Source: Semisulcospira habei (Eukaryota > Mollusca > Gastropoda > Semisulcospiridae). From it: 64,000 bases of DNA. This document shows positions 53,740 to 64,000 of this stretch, piece by piece. The notes under the pieces were generated by a model. That model was not told the DNA's origin. It saw only the letters and a list, made by a program, of their open reading frames with translations, and did no database searches. The stretch lies in assembly GCA_036245525.1 (NCBI GenBank), contig BTPG01000007.1, positions 163,693,894 through 163,757,893 on the forward strand, in the 5' to 3' direction. Made by a program: the position numbers and the translations under genes. Positions within the stretch are counted from its first letter, which is position 1, and every line of letters starts with the position of its first letter.

Positions 53740-54014
53740 CTCACTCGCGAAAGAGCAAAACACAGTCCTTCGCTCTCAAAATGGTGGACGCCGTAGCTAA
53801 GCAACTACCGTAAACCGGCCTCTTTTACAACATCACCTACTTCTTTATACGGACCAAATTCTCACCTTGATAACGGAATTATATTTAAAACAGTTAATTA
53901 AGAAACTGAAGACAACGCATACGTGTTATACGGTGTTTTTACAATAAATTTCACAAACGACCATTGGTGCTAAAATTGCGTCCCTTGAAAGGAAGCCGCG
54001 ATGACCATAGAGCG

Positions 54015-54022
54015 TATATATA
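54015..54022 (-). promoter_or_regulatory. TATA-like sequence upstream of CFAP251
   Basis: The palindromic TATATATA lies about 275 bp upstream of the start codon, between exon 1 and the upstream LTR-like element. It could place a transcription start near 53.99 kb. Many ciliary genes lack a TATA box, so this is weak. Confidence 0.2.
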
Positions 54023-54054
54023 GGGAGAGGCTATCTGGCGCTTATCAGGCGGTT

Positions 54055-54519
54055 TGACAGGTCACGGTATACATTTAAATTGGGAAGTTCAGGCAGAGGT
54101 CCCGTGTTTTTAAAAATAATTTTTGCCTTGTTTGAAAATTTGCAGTTGGGCTGAATGTGGGAATTTGCTGGAAATTTGTGGTTAGCTGAGAGGAGACATG
54201 TTTGGTGCTTTGATTCATACCATCCTGAGCTTATCCAGTGGACATTTGTGGGCCTATGTTGAGTTGCCTTTGGCGTAGTGATTTGAGGGGCACGCTGATT
54301 TCAGCTGTGCTTGGGTGTGGGGTTGGTAAGGAACCAGTTTCATAGCCAAGAAATGAGACGGGTCATGTGCTGTTTTTTTTGGTATTTTATGCATGGCAAA
54401 TGTGCAGCTGGTGGGCGGTAGTGCTTTTTAGGGAATTGAACAATTAGGGGATGACTGGGATTGACTAAGGCTAAGAGACTGGACAGTACGGAAACACCAC
54501 TGTGGTCCGTGGCCTGTCA
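54055..54519 (+). repeat. LTR-like repeat (copy 2, 5' side)
   Basis: TGACAGGTCACGG ... GTGGCCTGTCA; direct repeat of 56145-56609 with a 4-bp difference (GGCAGAGG against GGCAGTAAGAGG). Confidence 0.8.
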
Positions 54520-55090
54520 GGTGCACCACATGCCATATGTGACATAGACCGGAAACTGGTTTAGTGTAACCAGATCAATGAGTTTGGATGGTTGCAGTTG
54601 GAAAAGTAAAAAAATCATGAAAAATTTGAAATTTTGCCAAAAAATCGCTGTGCATGCAGTTTTATAGGCGTTTTGGCATGTTTTGCATGGCAACACCCTG
54701 TTTACCTGCACTGTGAGCTAGGTTTAGTGTGTTTGCTCATTTATTTTTTGTCTTACAGGTAGTCATGAGTCTTTCCTTCGACCATGAGCTGTGACCTTTG
54801 ACCTTGACCTTGAAAGGGGTGGGGTTTGGGGTGTTCAGTTTGATAAATGCGTAAAAAAAAATTCACTCTTTCAGTTTTTGAAGTTGTGTGGGGTGGGTGT
54901 AGGGTGGGGTGGGCAGGGGTTTGGGTTGGAGGCCGGGAGGGGGGGGGGGGGGAGGGGAGGGGGGGGGGGTTGGGGGCTTAAGGTCAAAGGTTAAGATAAA
55001 AACTACAATGAAACAGTGTTAGCATGTGCATTTCATCAGACAGCTGACCTCAGAGTGAAATAAGCGGCCAAAATAATGTGACCTGCAGAA

Positions 55091-55381
55091 GTGTTATTTT
55101 GCATGGTACTGCTACACTGGTTGCATCTGAGGTGTCATTCTGCTGTAATTGTCATGAGGGATGTCTCTGGTGTCTATTCTAAGCCAAACACAAGCACTTG
55201 TACACTGAGTAAAGCTCATTTGAGTGCATTGTTATGGGACCAGCAGTTGCAGGCACCAGTACAGGGTTTTACAGGAGTGTTGACAAGTTTGGCACACACA
55301 TGCCTACTACATCTGCAAGATGAGCTGAGGTGTTTTGAGACTCTGACAAGTGTGTTTTATATAAAAATGAACTGTACATAA
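55091..55381 (+). CDS. Unidentified 96-codon ORF in the LTR-like element (copy 2)
   Basis: Counterpart of 9091-9381 with the same start, length and stop. No recognisable motif. Confidence 0.25.
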   Translation: MLFCMVLLHWLHLRCHSAVIVMRDVSGVYSKPNTSTCTLSKAHLSALLWDQQLQAPVQGFTGVLTSLAHTCLLHLQDELRCFETLTSVFYIKMNCT

Positions 55382-56144
55382 CCATTTTTCTATGCTACCT
55401 CCTAAATCAGCAGTCCAGACACTAATTAGTGTATGCGGCGTGTCCCGCGTAGCATAGTTTTGGTTGTTTTGTGTAGTCTTTTTCCTGTGGGATAGCTCAA
55501 TAGACTTAATGTTTAAATTGCAGAGCTGTTTCATGACCCCTTTTGCCTAGGGAAAGATTGCCAGCAGCACATAGGGCATGGCAGCTGGTTACAGGCCTCT
55601 TCCAGCTTGTTGTCACCAGACAACAGGGTCAATGAGGATGCCTGGGTGTTGTCTTTTGGGCTGCCCTAAGATACACAAGGAAATGGCCTTGGGTCTGAAA
55701 GCTCATTTTTCATCAGTGTCAGTGTCGTGGTAACTGTTTTAAGTTGCCCAGCCCACCAGAAGTCAGTTTGACTGTATTGCATGCGTGTGTAAACTTGGAA
55801 AAACAGAAAAAGTAGGGGGGTAGGCAATGGAAAAATATGAAAAAAAACACTTTCATGTGCCTGTGTCTCAAATGCAACATTTCTGAAGATCAGATATATT
55901 ACTTGATGTACATGCCAATTTTGGAGGCATTCTGACCATATCTAGGCTGTTTTTCATGGCATCAGATATGCATGATCCAACACGTCAGCAGCGTTGTGAA
56001 CGCCACATCAAGGCACTTCACATAATGGGCCATAACTTAAAGATGCAGCAACGTTCAAGGGTGTCACTTTGGATTTGACTTAGCTATTGTCTAAGGGTTG
56101 CACTGATAGCAGATTGAATGGTGTTCAGGTGGGACAAGTGTCTC

Positions 56145-56609
56145 TGACAGGTCACGGTATACATTTAAATTGGGAAGTTCAGGCAGTAAGAGGTCCCGTG
56201 TTTTTAAAAATAATTTTTGCCTTGTTTGAAAATTTGCAGTTGGGCTGAATGTGGGAATTTGCTGGAAATTTGTGGTTAGCTGAGAGGAGACATGTTTGGT
56301 GCTTTGATTCATACCATCCTGAGCTTATCCAGTGGACATTTGTGGGCCTATGTTGAGTTGCCTTTGGCGTAGTGATTTGAGGGGCACGCTGATTTCAGCT
56401 GTGCTTGGGTGTGGGGTTGGTAAGGAACCAGTTTCATAGCCAAGAAATGAGACGGGTCATGTGCTGTTTTTTTTGGTATTTTATGCATGGCAAATGTGCA
56501 GCTGGTGGGCGGTAGTGCTTTTTAGGGAATTGAACAATTAGGGGATGACTGGGATTGACTAAGGCTAAGAGACTGGACAGTACGGAAACACCACTGTGGT
56601 CCGTGGCCT
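56145..56609 (+). repeat. LTR-like repeat (copy 2, 3' side)
   Basis: Nearly identical to 54055-54519, truncated by a few bases at its 3' end. Confidence 0.8.
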
Positions 56610-56897
56610 AAACGTCGGAGCAGGAGAGCGAAGGGAATCGCCGGGTCGTGGGTTCGAATCCCGTCCCGGCCCCGGTAGCTGGACTCACAATCCAGGGGGA
56701 AAAACTGATTTGTTCAATAGCATGTCCTTTGAAAGTCCGGCCTGGTAAATCAAAGTGGCACATTTGGAGTGCGCCTGAGTTGATCAGTGTTCAGGTCGTA
56801 CTCCATATGCAATACGAGATTTCCCTGTCCCCCATAACCCGCCCGTCAGGACCGTCCATGATCACCTCGGTGCTGTGGACGTTAAACCCGAATTAAC
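56609..56897 (+). mobile_element. SINE family 1, split by the LTR-like element
   Basis: AAACGTCGGAGCAGG onward with B-box GGTTCGAATCC, ending at ACCCGAATTAAC. Its first bases (TCAGGCGGTT) are at 54045-54054. A perfect 10-bp target duplication CTGGCGCTTA (54035-54044 and 56898-56907) encloses the SINE plus the inserted element. Confidence 0.85.
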
Positions 56898-57548
56898 CTG
56901 GCGCTTACCTATACTCAGCGAGTGGGGACTGCCCGCCATACTGCGGGTTCCACTACCCGCTACTCGGCTCCGCACTGTGTTTATGCTATAGCCTGTATAT
57001 ACTGCTGCCTTTTAACACCTGGCAGAGATAACGATAATGAAATGCCAGGCGTGTGAACTGTACGGACTTGTACTTGGCGTGCATTTCCAAAATAATACAC
57101 ACTGACTTTATAAAATAACCAAGTGGGCTAAAAGCGTTTCCTTAACTGAGGCACAACCACATGAATGTTATCTTACTTCCTTACGTAAGTTTAGGACAGG
57201 ACTATGACTGTGCTATGCTTGCGGAGGATAAAGCTTTTGACGGTTATCTTGGTGCCTTATTTCTAAGGAATCGCGAAAGTATTGCTCTGTTCTCTCATGA
57301 ATATCATTGGTCGATCCATTTGGCTCAGCCGAATGAATGCCAGTCGCTCATGGAAATCAGTCGTACATTAATTTTGTTCCCTGTGGTTTTTACACCTCTG
57401 TGTCCCTGTGTGACTGATCCAGCTCCCTTGCCCCATATCATGTACACTATGTGCATATGACTTTGTGGATGAAATCAAAAACATAAGTTCTTAGGACTGC
57501 CTTCTTCCTACACGCACACCGACTGCACAACACTCCGACTGACACACT

Positions 57549-57690
<142 letters not shown>

Positions 57691-58018
57691 GATGATGATG
57701 AATCTTTATTTATTCAGGATAAAGCTATTAGGCAACTCAATGCCTGTCTTACAAGCTGTCCTGTAAACAAACAAAGAGAGAGAGAGAAAAAGAGAGAGAG
57801 AGATGATGATGATGATGATGATGATGATGAAACGTTATTATTCAGGATAAAAACTTTTAGGCATAGCAATGCCTATCTTCCAAACTGTCCTGCTACTCTA
57901 CACATATAAAATACACCAGACGATACAGCAAAAGATAAAACACATATAAGTAAAAAGACCCATTCCCCCTTCCCCCCAACCCCACTCGCCAACTCAGAAA
58001 AAAATATATATATAAAAT

Positions 58019-58136
<118 letters not shown>

Positions 58137-58741
58137 GGTATGAACCTGACATGTTAATGCAGACAGTTGAACTATTACATAATCTGTAGCAACGGTAGAA
58201 GATTAATAGGTAAAAGGAAACTTGTCACTAACTATATGAATAGTAGCATATAGGAGCCGAAAATACTATTACTTCTGAAGTAAATATTTATGGAGGCGAC
58301 CTTTGAAGACGCGAATCGTACAAATTGATTTCTGGTGTGGAGGTAAAATATTCCACGCTTTAGCACCTGAAAAGGACAGGCTGATTTTACAGATGCCTAC
58401 TAATTTTTGGAAGGTGGATCGAACTATTTCTCGTGTTTTTCCTATTTTTGTCGGAAAATAGAGTTCTTAGATAGGGTGGGGCTTTTCCGTGCATAATCTT
58501 GTGCAGTAGAACACAGCGATTAACTTCAAACTGTTTATTCAATGTTAGTAACTTGAAAATTTTTATTTTTTCGTCAGTCGAAGTAGGACCGGGAAGTATT
58601 AATTTAATGCCCCGACGATACAAGGAATTAACTTTTTTCATGTGAACTTCGCTGCATCCATCCCAGACGGTAGAACTGTAGTCACAATGCGTTTTAATAC
58701 GCGCATGGAAAAAGAGTTTACGGGTATCAGTATTAACTATG

Positions 58742-58743
<2 letters not shown>

Positions 58744-58772
<29 letters not shown>

Positions 58773-59187
58773 CGTTATTATATAGGCGCTTTTTCTCAAT
58801 TTTGGGGAAATCGACTCAAAGCGCCGCGCCTGAAACCCAACACACACACTCACGAAACAGACACGGATTTACGCCATTTAAGACAAACACAGTACAAACA
58901 CAGTACAAGACAAACGAAGGGCCAGTCAGCTACTGAAGTTACAGAGATTTTTGATCGCTTGTATTTGAAATTTGTAAAGTGGCCTGAGACCGGTACCAAA
59001 GTGTGTGGGGGGGGGGGGGGGGTGGAAGAACCGGAGTACCCGGAGAAAGAACCCCCGACAGTCCGCCCGAATTAACGGTGACACTTACCAGAGGAGAAAA
59101 GTCCAACGCCGGAACCCGGTATCGAACCTCGCACCTTTGGCATTGCCGGGTGGCAGGCGCCTTAACCACTGCGCCACGGATCGCCCC
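58744..59187 (-). mobile_element. SINE family 2, inserted in the LINE
   Basis: Minus strand; (AAT)n tail at 58744, head at about 59187. CTATGAT flanks it at 58737-58743 and 59188-59194. It carries an extra CAGTACAAACA repeat compared with the copy at 27866. Confidence 0.85.
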
Positions 59188-59819
59188 CTATGATGGCGTA
59201 GTTTTGATAGCAGGCACAGATTTTGGGAGATTGTTTTGTATATTGAGTCAGTATGCGGCTTCCAGCTTAATTGGTTGTCCACTTGGCCTAACTGATAAGC
59301 GATGCCTAGTTACTTGTTCTACAGGCTGGCTATGTTAAAGGAGAGTGGTAGGCCATGCTGGTGTTTCTGACGTGTAGTAACTAACATGCTCTTTGGCTTT
59401 AGAATACTAATAATCATGTGATTATCACTGCACCAGCCACAGAGACAGAAGAAACAGAAACACAGACAGACAAGAGGCTGAAACAGACGGACACAAGAGG
59501 CAGAGACATTGACTGATACTGGACAGACAGACAGAAGAGGCAGAAACTGATACCCGGCACCTGACAGACAAACCGACGAACATGAACTCTGAAAATGCAG
59601 CTGATTATTTGATTATGCAGACGCTTTTTATTTCGTGCCCAACTCTATTTAACAAATGTAAAAAGAATCTGACATTCACTGTCTGTGTTTCAGTGACTTA
59701 TCCGTAGGATTTACACCTGGCACTCATACCTATCTTTATGAACAGACAGAACGGTATGACACGCGAACATTTTCAATTTATACCATGAAAGTATCGTATT
59801 TAGCCGACTAAACAATACA

Positions 59820-60330
59820 AAAATGATGTTCAAGGGTGGTGTCAGAACAGCACATTTGGGAGATGTACACCGAAGACTTCGTTGTAGTACAGGTGGGACA
59901 TAGCCCATAGTTTGTGCATTTAGGAGCTTAGGTTGGCTGACCACCCGTATGAACTGTATCATGGTTTGGCGCTAAGCTATTCTGGAACATGGTCGATCCT
60001 TCTAGGTGCCAACTCGGACTATTCTGGCGCCACTCCGTGAACTGACTGAACCGCACTAGGCGCCAAGCTATGTTGCGATCACCCTTGAACTATCATGGTA
60101 GGCGCTAAGCTATTCCGATACCACTCTTGAACATGAGTCGTGATCACTCCTAAGTGCCATGCTATTTTGGCGGCACAGCCGGCCTTGAACCATCATGGTA
60201 GGCGGTCACGGCGTTCTGGCACGGCTACGGCCGGCTCTGCCAGTTCGGTTCACATGGTCGTGATCACTCTAGGTGCTAAACTATTCTGGCACTACCCTTG
60301 AACCATCATGGTCGATCTATCTTCTGTACA
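59820..60330. repeat. Degraded cluster of M1-like hairpin arms
   Basis: AGGCGCCAAGCTAT, GGCGCTAAGCTATTC, CTAGGTGCTAAACTATTCTGG and CCTTGAACCATCATGG occur several times in irregular order, like decayed overlapping M1 copies. Confidence 0.6.
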
Positions 60331-60713
60331 TGTCAAGCCTCGATGCGTTAATGAGATCCAGCCCGTCATTATGTGTGAATGCCGCAGACATGAACCGTCT
60401 CTGCCGCTAGTGCCAGAAACGCTGGCGCCGGAACTCTCAAGATGGCGACCGCTCACACGCGACGCCGCACTGTGCTAGGCTGGAATCACCACTCCCTTTG
60501 TATTTGCTCTATGGCGATGACGCTCTGACAGCAAACTTGTTGGCCGCTTGCCAGTCAGGCAAACGGACCGAGAACTGTACGCGGCATTGCATTTCGCACA
60601 AGAGTGAGTTTGTTCGGGGGGGGGGGGGGGGGGGGGGGGGCGGCGGAGGTACATGTGTTATACAGTGTTTTAAAACTAAAAAGAAACACGCTTAGAAATG
60701 TCTGTTACAGCAC

Positions 60714-61018
60714 AATAGGGCTCGGGAAGCTAAATTCATCACGATTGTTGTGGCGGCCATCTTGAGAGGATTCGCGATAAGGCCGCCCTCACTCGGGAAA
60801 TGGCCGTCAGGACAATGTCACCGGGAAAGTCCTGAGTATAGGCAATAACAGCAAGTCATGCCATCACCGTAGGAAACTGCTAACCAGAATCTGTTTTTGT
60901 TTGTTTCCAAAGAAGAAGAAACATGAAGAAAAACGTGTTGAAACACTACTTCGCTACTATTCAGTCTCTCCTAAGATGGCGGTTGACGCGCCGACGCTGC
61001 TAGGCAACGAACCCTATT
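60714..61018. repeat. 0.3-kb repeat with YY1-like motif, copy 2
   Basis: Inverted counterpart of 1692-2024: AATAGGGCTCGGGA ... GAACCCTATT ends, with GCGGCCATCTTGAGAGGATT near the left and TAAGATGGCGGTTGACGCG near the right. Confidence 0.75.
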
Positions 61019-61596
61019 CAGGCTGTTTCTGGTTATTTAAAACCCAAATAGACTGCACAAACAAGTAAACAATTCGTAACTGATCACTTCGTGGGCTGGG
61101 GAATAAGCAGCTAAAGGTATTTGACGTGAAACACTTTTTTTTTTTTTTTATGATAAAAATATAAAGTCATAGCTAATAATTGTCGCCAAAATTTAAAATT
61201 TATGTCCCTTGAAATGAAGCCACAATGACGCACAGGTACTGTGCAGGCGATCTGAAAGCAAACTTTCTGGAAGGCCACTCGCCGGTAGCTGTACGTATTC
61301 TGCTCAAAGGGAGGTTGGCGGGGGGAGAAGGGGGGAGGCATACAAGTAACTTAACACACTGCGTTTTTGAGCGTGGGTGGGGGTGGGGGGAGGGTGGGGT
61401 GTTGTAGTACCGGTAGTACACACCACTGATTTTATACTTTTATACGTAAAAATTGTAGAAAATGGCCCAAAGTTCTTACCTTTAAACATAAACTCTATAT
61501 ACACAATGTAGCAGCCCCCCCCCCCCTCCCCCAACAAAAAAAAAAAAAGAAAAAAAGAAAAAAAAAAAAAGGAGTTTGTTGAGAGATGTTGTCTGA

Positions 61597-61680
61597 TTAA
61601 TAATAATAATAATGAATATTTATATACCACCTAACCTTAAAATCTGCTCTAGCTGCCTCACAAATGCTAACAAATAAAAA
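61597..61680 (-). mobile_element. LINE-like 3' tail fragment
   Basis: On the minus strand GGTATATAAATATTCATT leads into (ATT)n, the same kind of tail as above. Confidence 0.35.
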
Positions 61681-62044
61681 TAAACCATTAAATACACATG
61701 GGCTGTCTCCCTCGATTTCCTAGCACTGTAGTAATAACGAATTGAGGAAGATAACAAGTGTGGATTAGAAATAGTAAATATCAACATAAAACCAGAAAAT
61801 TACAACATATGGGTACTGAATCACATTTGCTATCACTTATGTGTAAAAAACCCACAAAAAAACCCACAAGTTAGGAACATTACCATTACGATTTTCATTT
61901 TAATTGTATGAATGATTTTTTCATCCACTTGCTCATAGCGTTTTGCCTAGGACAGGCTTTCTGAAGGTCAAGAAAAAAGGGTTTGGTATAAAAAAGAAAT
62001 TAAGTTAAAACCAATTGTCACAAATCAATAAACATACACAAACA

Positions 62045-62436
62045 CTAAAATAATGCTTAGAAAAGACAGTTACAACACAATTTATTAATATTTCGGTTAA
62101 ACACCCTTTTTGAAAATAAACAAATATAGATATCAGTCGCTACTTATCTTCATTATCACATAAGAAATGTGGCAACTCCAGTTGCCACATTCCTTCTGCA
62201 ATGAAGATAAGTAACTCCAGTTGCCACATTCCTTCTGCAAGAATGAAGTTAAGTCAGTTGCCACATTCCTTCTGCAATGATGAAGATAAGTAACTCCAGT
62301 TGCCACATTCCTTCTGTGAGAATGAAGATAAGTCAGTTGCCACATTCCTTCTGTGATAATGAAGATAAGTCATTTGAAGAAGGGTATTTACATGAAATAT
62401 TAATAAATTGTTGTAACTGTCTTTTCTAAGTGTGTT
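62045..62436. mobile_element. Foldback element with minisatellite core
   Basis: CTTAGAAAAGACAGTTACAA (left) pairs with TTGTAACTGTCTTTTCTAAG (right). The core (62155-62370) has about five units of TTGCCACATTCCTTCTG with AAGATAAGT spacers. A related decayed copy lies at 583-770. Confidence 0.75.
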
Positions 62437-62624
62437 TCTTTCTCCATTGGGTTCTTCTCTGCATTTTACACGTTTGGCAGTCATCTTTTTGGTCTGGATT
62501 GTTTATTTACTAAAATAAGAACCACACACCAAGCTGGTATTTAAAACTGTTTATTTCATACATTACAATTTTCACATAAAAAAGCGGACGCCGCAATCGA
62601 TGCACAGAAGCAGCACATAATAAA

Positions 62625-62702
62625 CACAATCTCCTCAGGCCAATGTCGGCCATCATCAGCCCGCACGCGGCATTGGCCCGAGGAGATTTATGCTCCCTGG
62701 GT
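62625..62702. mobile_element. Palindromic MITE, M5-like
   Basis: AATCTCCTCAGGCCAATGTC pairs with GCATTGGCCCGAGGAGATT. Confidence 0.6.
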
Positions 62703-63577
62703 GCTCTTCCTCGCTCCACATAGATCAACAACACACATCATCACCAGTCAGCACATCAGCGAAATAATTACATATTTTGTTGAGGTGTCAAAAATATCAC
62801 ATCGTATTTTGTTCCTGATTGAATGAAGTGTAGATGTTTCAATCTGACAGTACAACAAGATTATAGCAAATTTGTATACATACAAGAACAAAGGAATGTT
62901 TAAATTCATTCATGTTTAAATCATATTAAACCCCTCAAGCATGCAGCCACCAGTGCTGCAAAACAGTGTGATCGTACTGTAAACAGTACCCATGGCCACA
63001 TGCACAAGACCGTTAAAAAAGAAAATGGTCTCAGTTGCTGACAAAATTTTGCAATCAAGTATACAGGTGCAGAAAATACAGTAAACATTAGACAACTGTA
63101 GGTCTGTGATAGTCACAAAGAGGGTTTTTGACTATGTAGAACATTTTGATAATTGCAGCATCTATACATGTTGCAGAGATACTCGGTAGCTCACAAACCC
63201 ACAGTTCAGTTTGGTTGTCACAACCACCCAGATTTTACACTGGTTATCTCCTTTGATTCATTGTTACTGAAGCAAGTTGAGGAGGACAACCAGTGTACAC
63301 ACAGATGTGGCCTTAGTGATGACAGGCTACAAGATCAAAATGTTTTTGTAGACGTTTGTTGTATAAAGGCAGTCCAAAGCAAGCCCTGTCAAACAACAAC
63401 CAGCTCACCATTTTGCGCTACAGCAGAGCTAAACTTGGCGCATGCAGATCGTATGAAGCAGGAGAAATTAACCTTTTTCACATGCAAGCACCAGTACTGG
63501 TGCATGCTTGTAGAAGGGGGTTAAAGGAAAATTGTACTGGTCTCGGGGTAGTACATGTTCATTATAATCATATCTTA

Positions 63578-63668
63578 TTAACCCTTTGGCTGTCGGAAGC
63601 GTTTCTTGTCAGGATGATTCATACAGAAACATCGTGACAAACACCGCTTCTGACAGCCAGAAGGTTAA
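63578..63668. mobile_element. TTAA MITE, family M4
   Basis: TTAACCCTTTGGCTGTCGGA ... CTGACAGCCAGAAGGTTAA, 91 bp. Confidence 0.8.
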
Positions 63669-64000
63669 ACACAGCTAGCAACTTTGGCTAGTGAAGGCTA
63701 GTAAAACCAATGTTATACCACCTCTGACCAGAAGGTGAATGCCAAGGGTGCAAAAGGCAAAGAAATTTCTCAAGAAAGAAACATGCTACAATCCAGTTTA
63801 TTCATATAGTGTTGTACTTGTCCTTTCTAAGTGTGATTTTTTCGCAATGGTCTATTAAAACTGTCAACACTGCTAGACGTTTCTTTCATACATGAAGAGC
63901 AAATCTATGTGATACTTTATTTTAAATGCTCCATGTGTACCGATAATGCCCTGACCTGTTTGACTACAGCTAATTCAGTCTGCACATATTAGTAAACATA

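Larger units (their letters stand above)
54055..56609 (+). mobile_element. Non-coding element with LTR-like direct repeats, copy 2
   Basis: Plus-strand copy of the element at 7850-10414, just upstream of CFAP251 exon 1. It is inserted inside a family 1 SINE: SINE head TCAGGCGGTT at 54045-54054, remainder from 56610. The 3' repeat ends GTGGCCT, a few bases short of the other ends. The interior carries poly-G runs near 54940-54970. Confidence 0.65.
61019..64000. other. Gene-free or unassigned flank upstream of CFAP251
   Basis: Microsatellites, the 62045-62436 foldback and MITEs. A 123-codon frame at 63153-63524 has no recognisable motif. Several A/T-rich stretches with AATAAA on the minus strand after 62540 could belong to the 3' UTR of a gene beyond 64000. 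Confidence 0.4.

Noticed and set aside
57161..57460. 99-codon plus-strand frame
   Set aside because: No recognisable motif, no splice or promoter support, and it sits among repeats.
62155..62370. CRISPR-like direct repeats
   Set aside because: Repeats are unequal minisatellite units inside a foldback transposon in a eukaryotic genome.
63153..63524. 123-codon plus-strand frame
   Set aside because: No domain, cysteines irregular, low-complexity neighbours. It could be UTR or chance and is kept only as part of the unassigned flank.

Overview
This window is eukaryotic nuclear DNA, very probably from a mollusc or another lophotrochozoan. The evidence is split genes with GT-AG introns, tRNA-derived SINEs, several non-LTR retrotransposon lineages, DIRS-type tyrosine-recombinase retrotransposons, dense TTAA-bounded palindromic MITEs, and long microsatellites and poly-G tracts. 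A marine gastropod is my best guess, but the species cannot be fixed from sequence alone.

One host gene fills most of the window. On the minus strand, 27 coding exons between 53739 (start) and 3854 (stop) join into a single open frame of 3384 nt (1127 codons plus stop). Every exon-exon phase agrees. The product is CFAP251 (WDR66): an acidic N-terminus, a long WD40 region, and a C-terminal calmodulin/EF-hand-like region. In other organisms this protein belongs to the calmodulin- and spoke-associated complex at the base of radial spoke 3 in motile cilia and sperm flagella.

The introns are packed with mobile DNA. Three DIRS-type retrotransposons sit in three different introns, at about 19700-22524 (A), 23763-31965 (B) and 36193-43274 (C). 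All have their coding strand parallel to the gene. Each has inverted terminal repeats and an internal complementary region that fuses the complements of its two ends. C keeps an open tyrosine recombinase with R, H-x-x-R and Y in place, while its RT/RNase H region is frameshifted. B is split by a truncated LINE that itself carries a SINE. A is an internally deleted derivative carrying a SINE. Other intronic elements are a CR1/L2-like LINE (45505-47262), a twin-primed inverted LINE with a 12-bp target duplication (50307-52247), and about 40 short hairpin MITEs of several families, many ending in TTAACCC/GGGTTAA.

A non-coding element of about 2.56 kb with LTR-like direct terminal repeats occurs twice in opposite orientation. 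One copy lies in an intron near the 3' end of the gene (7850-10414). The other lies just upstream of the first exon (54055-56609), inside a SINE. The outer flanks (1-3.0 kb and 57-64 kb) hold microsatellites, LINE tails, palindromes and a 0.3-kb repeat carrying YY1-like motifs. I see no second convincing host gene, although 62.5-64 kb could include part of a neighbouring untranslated region.
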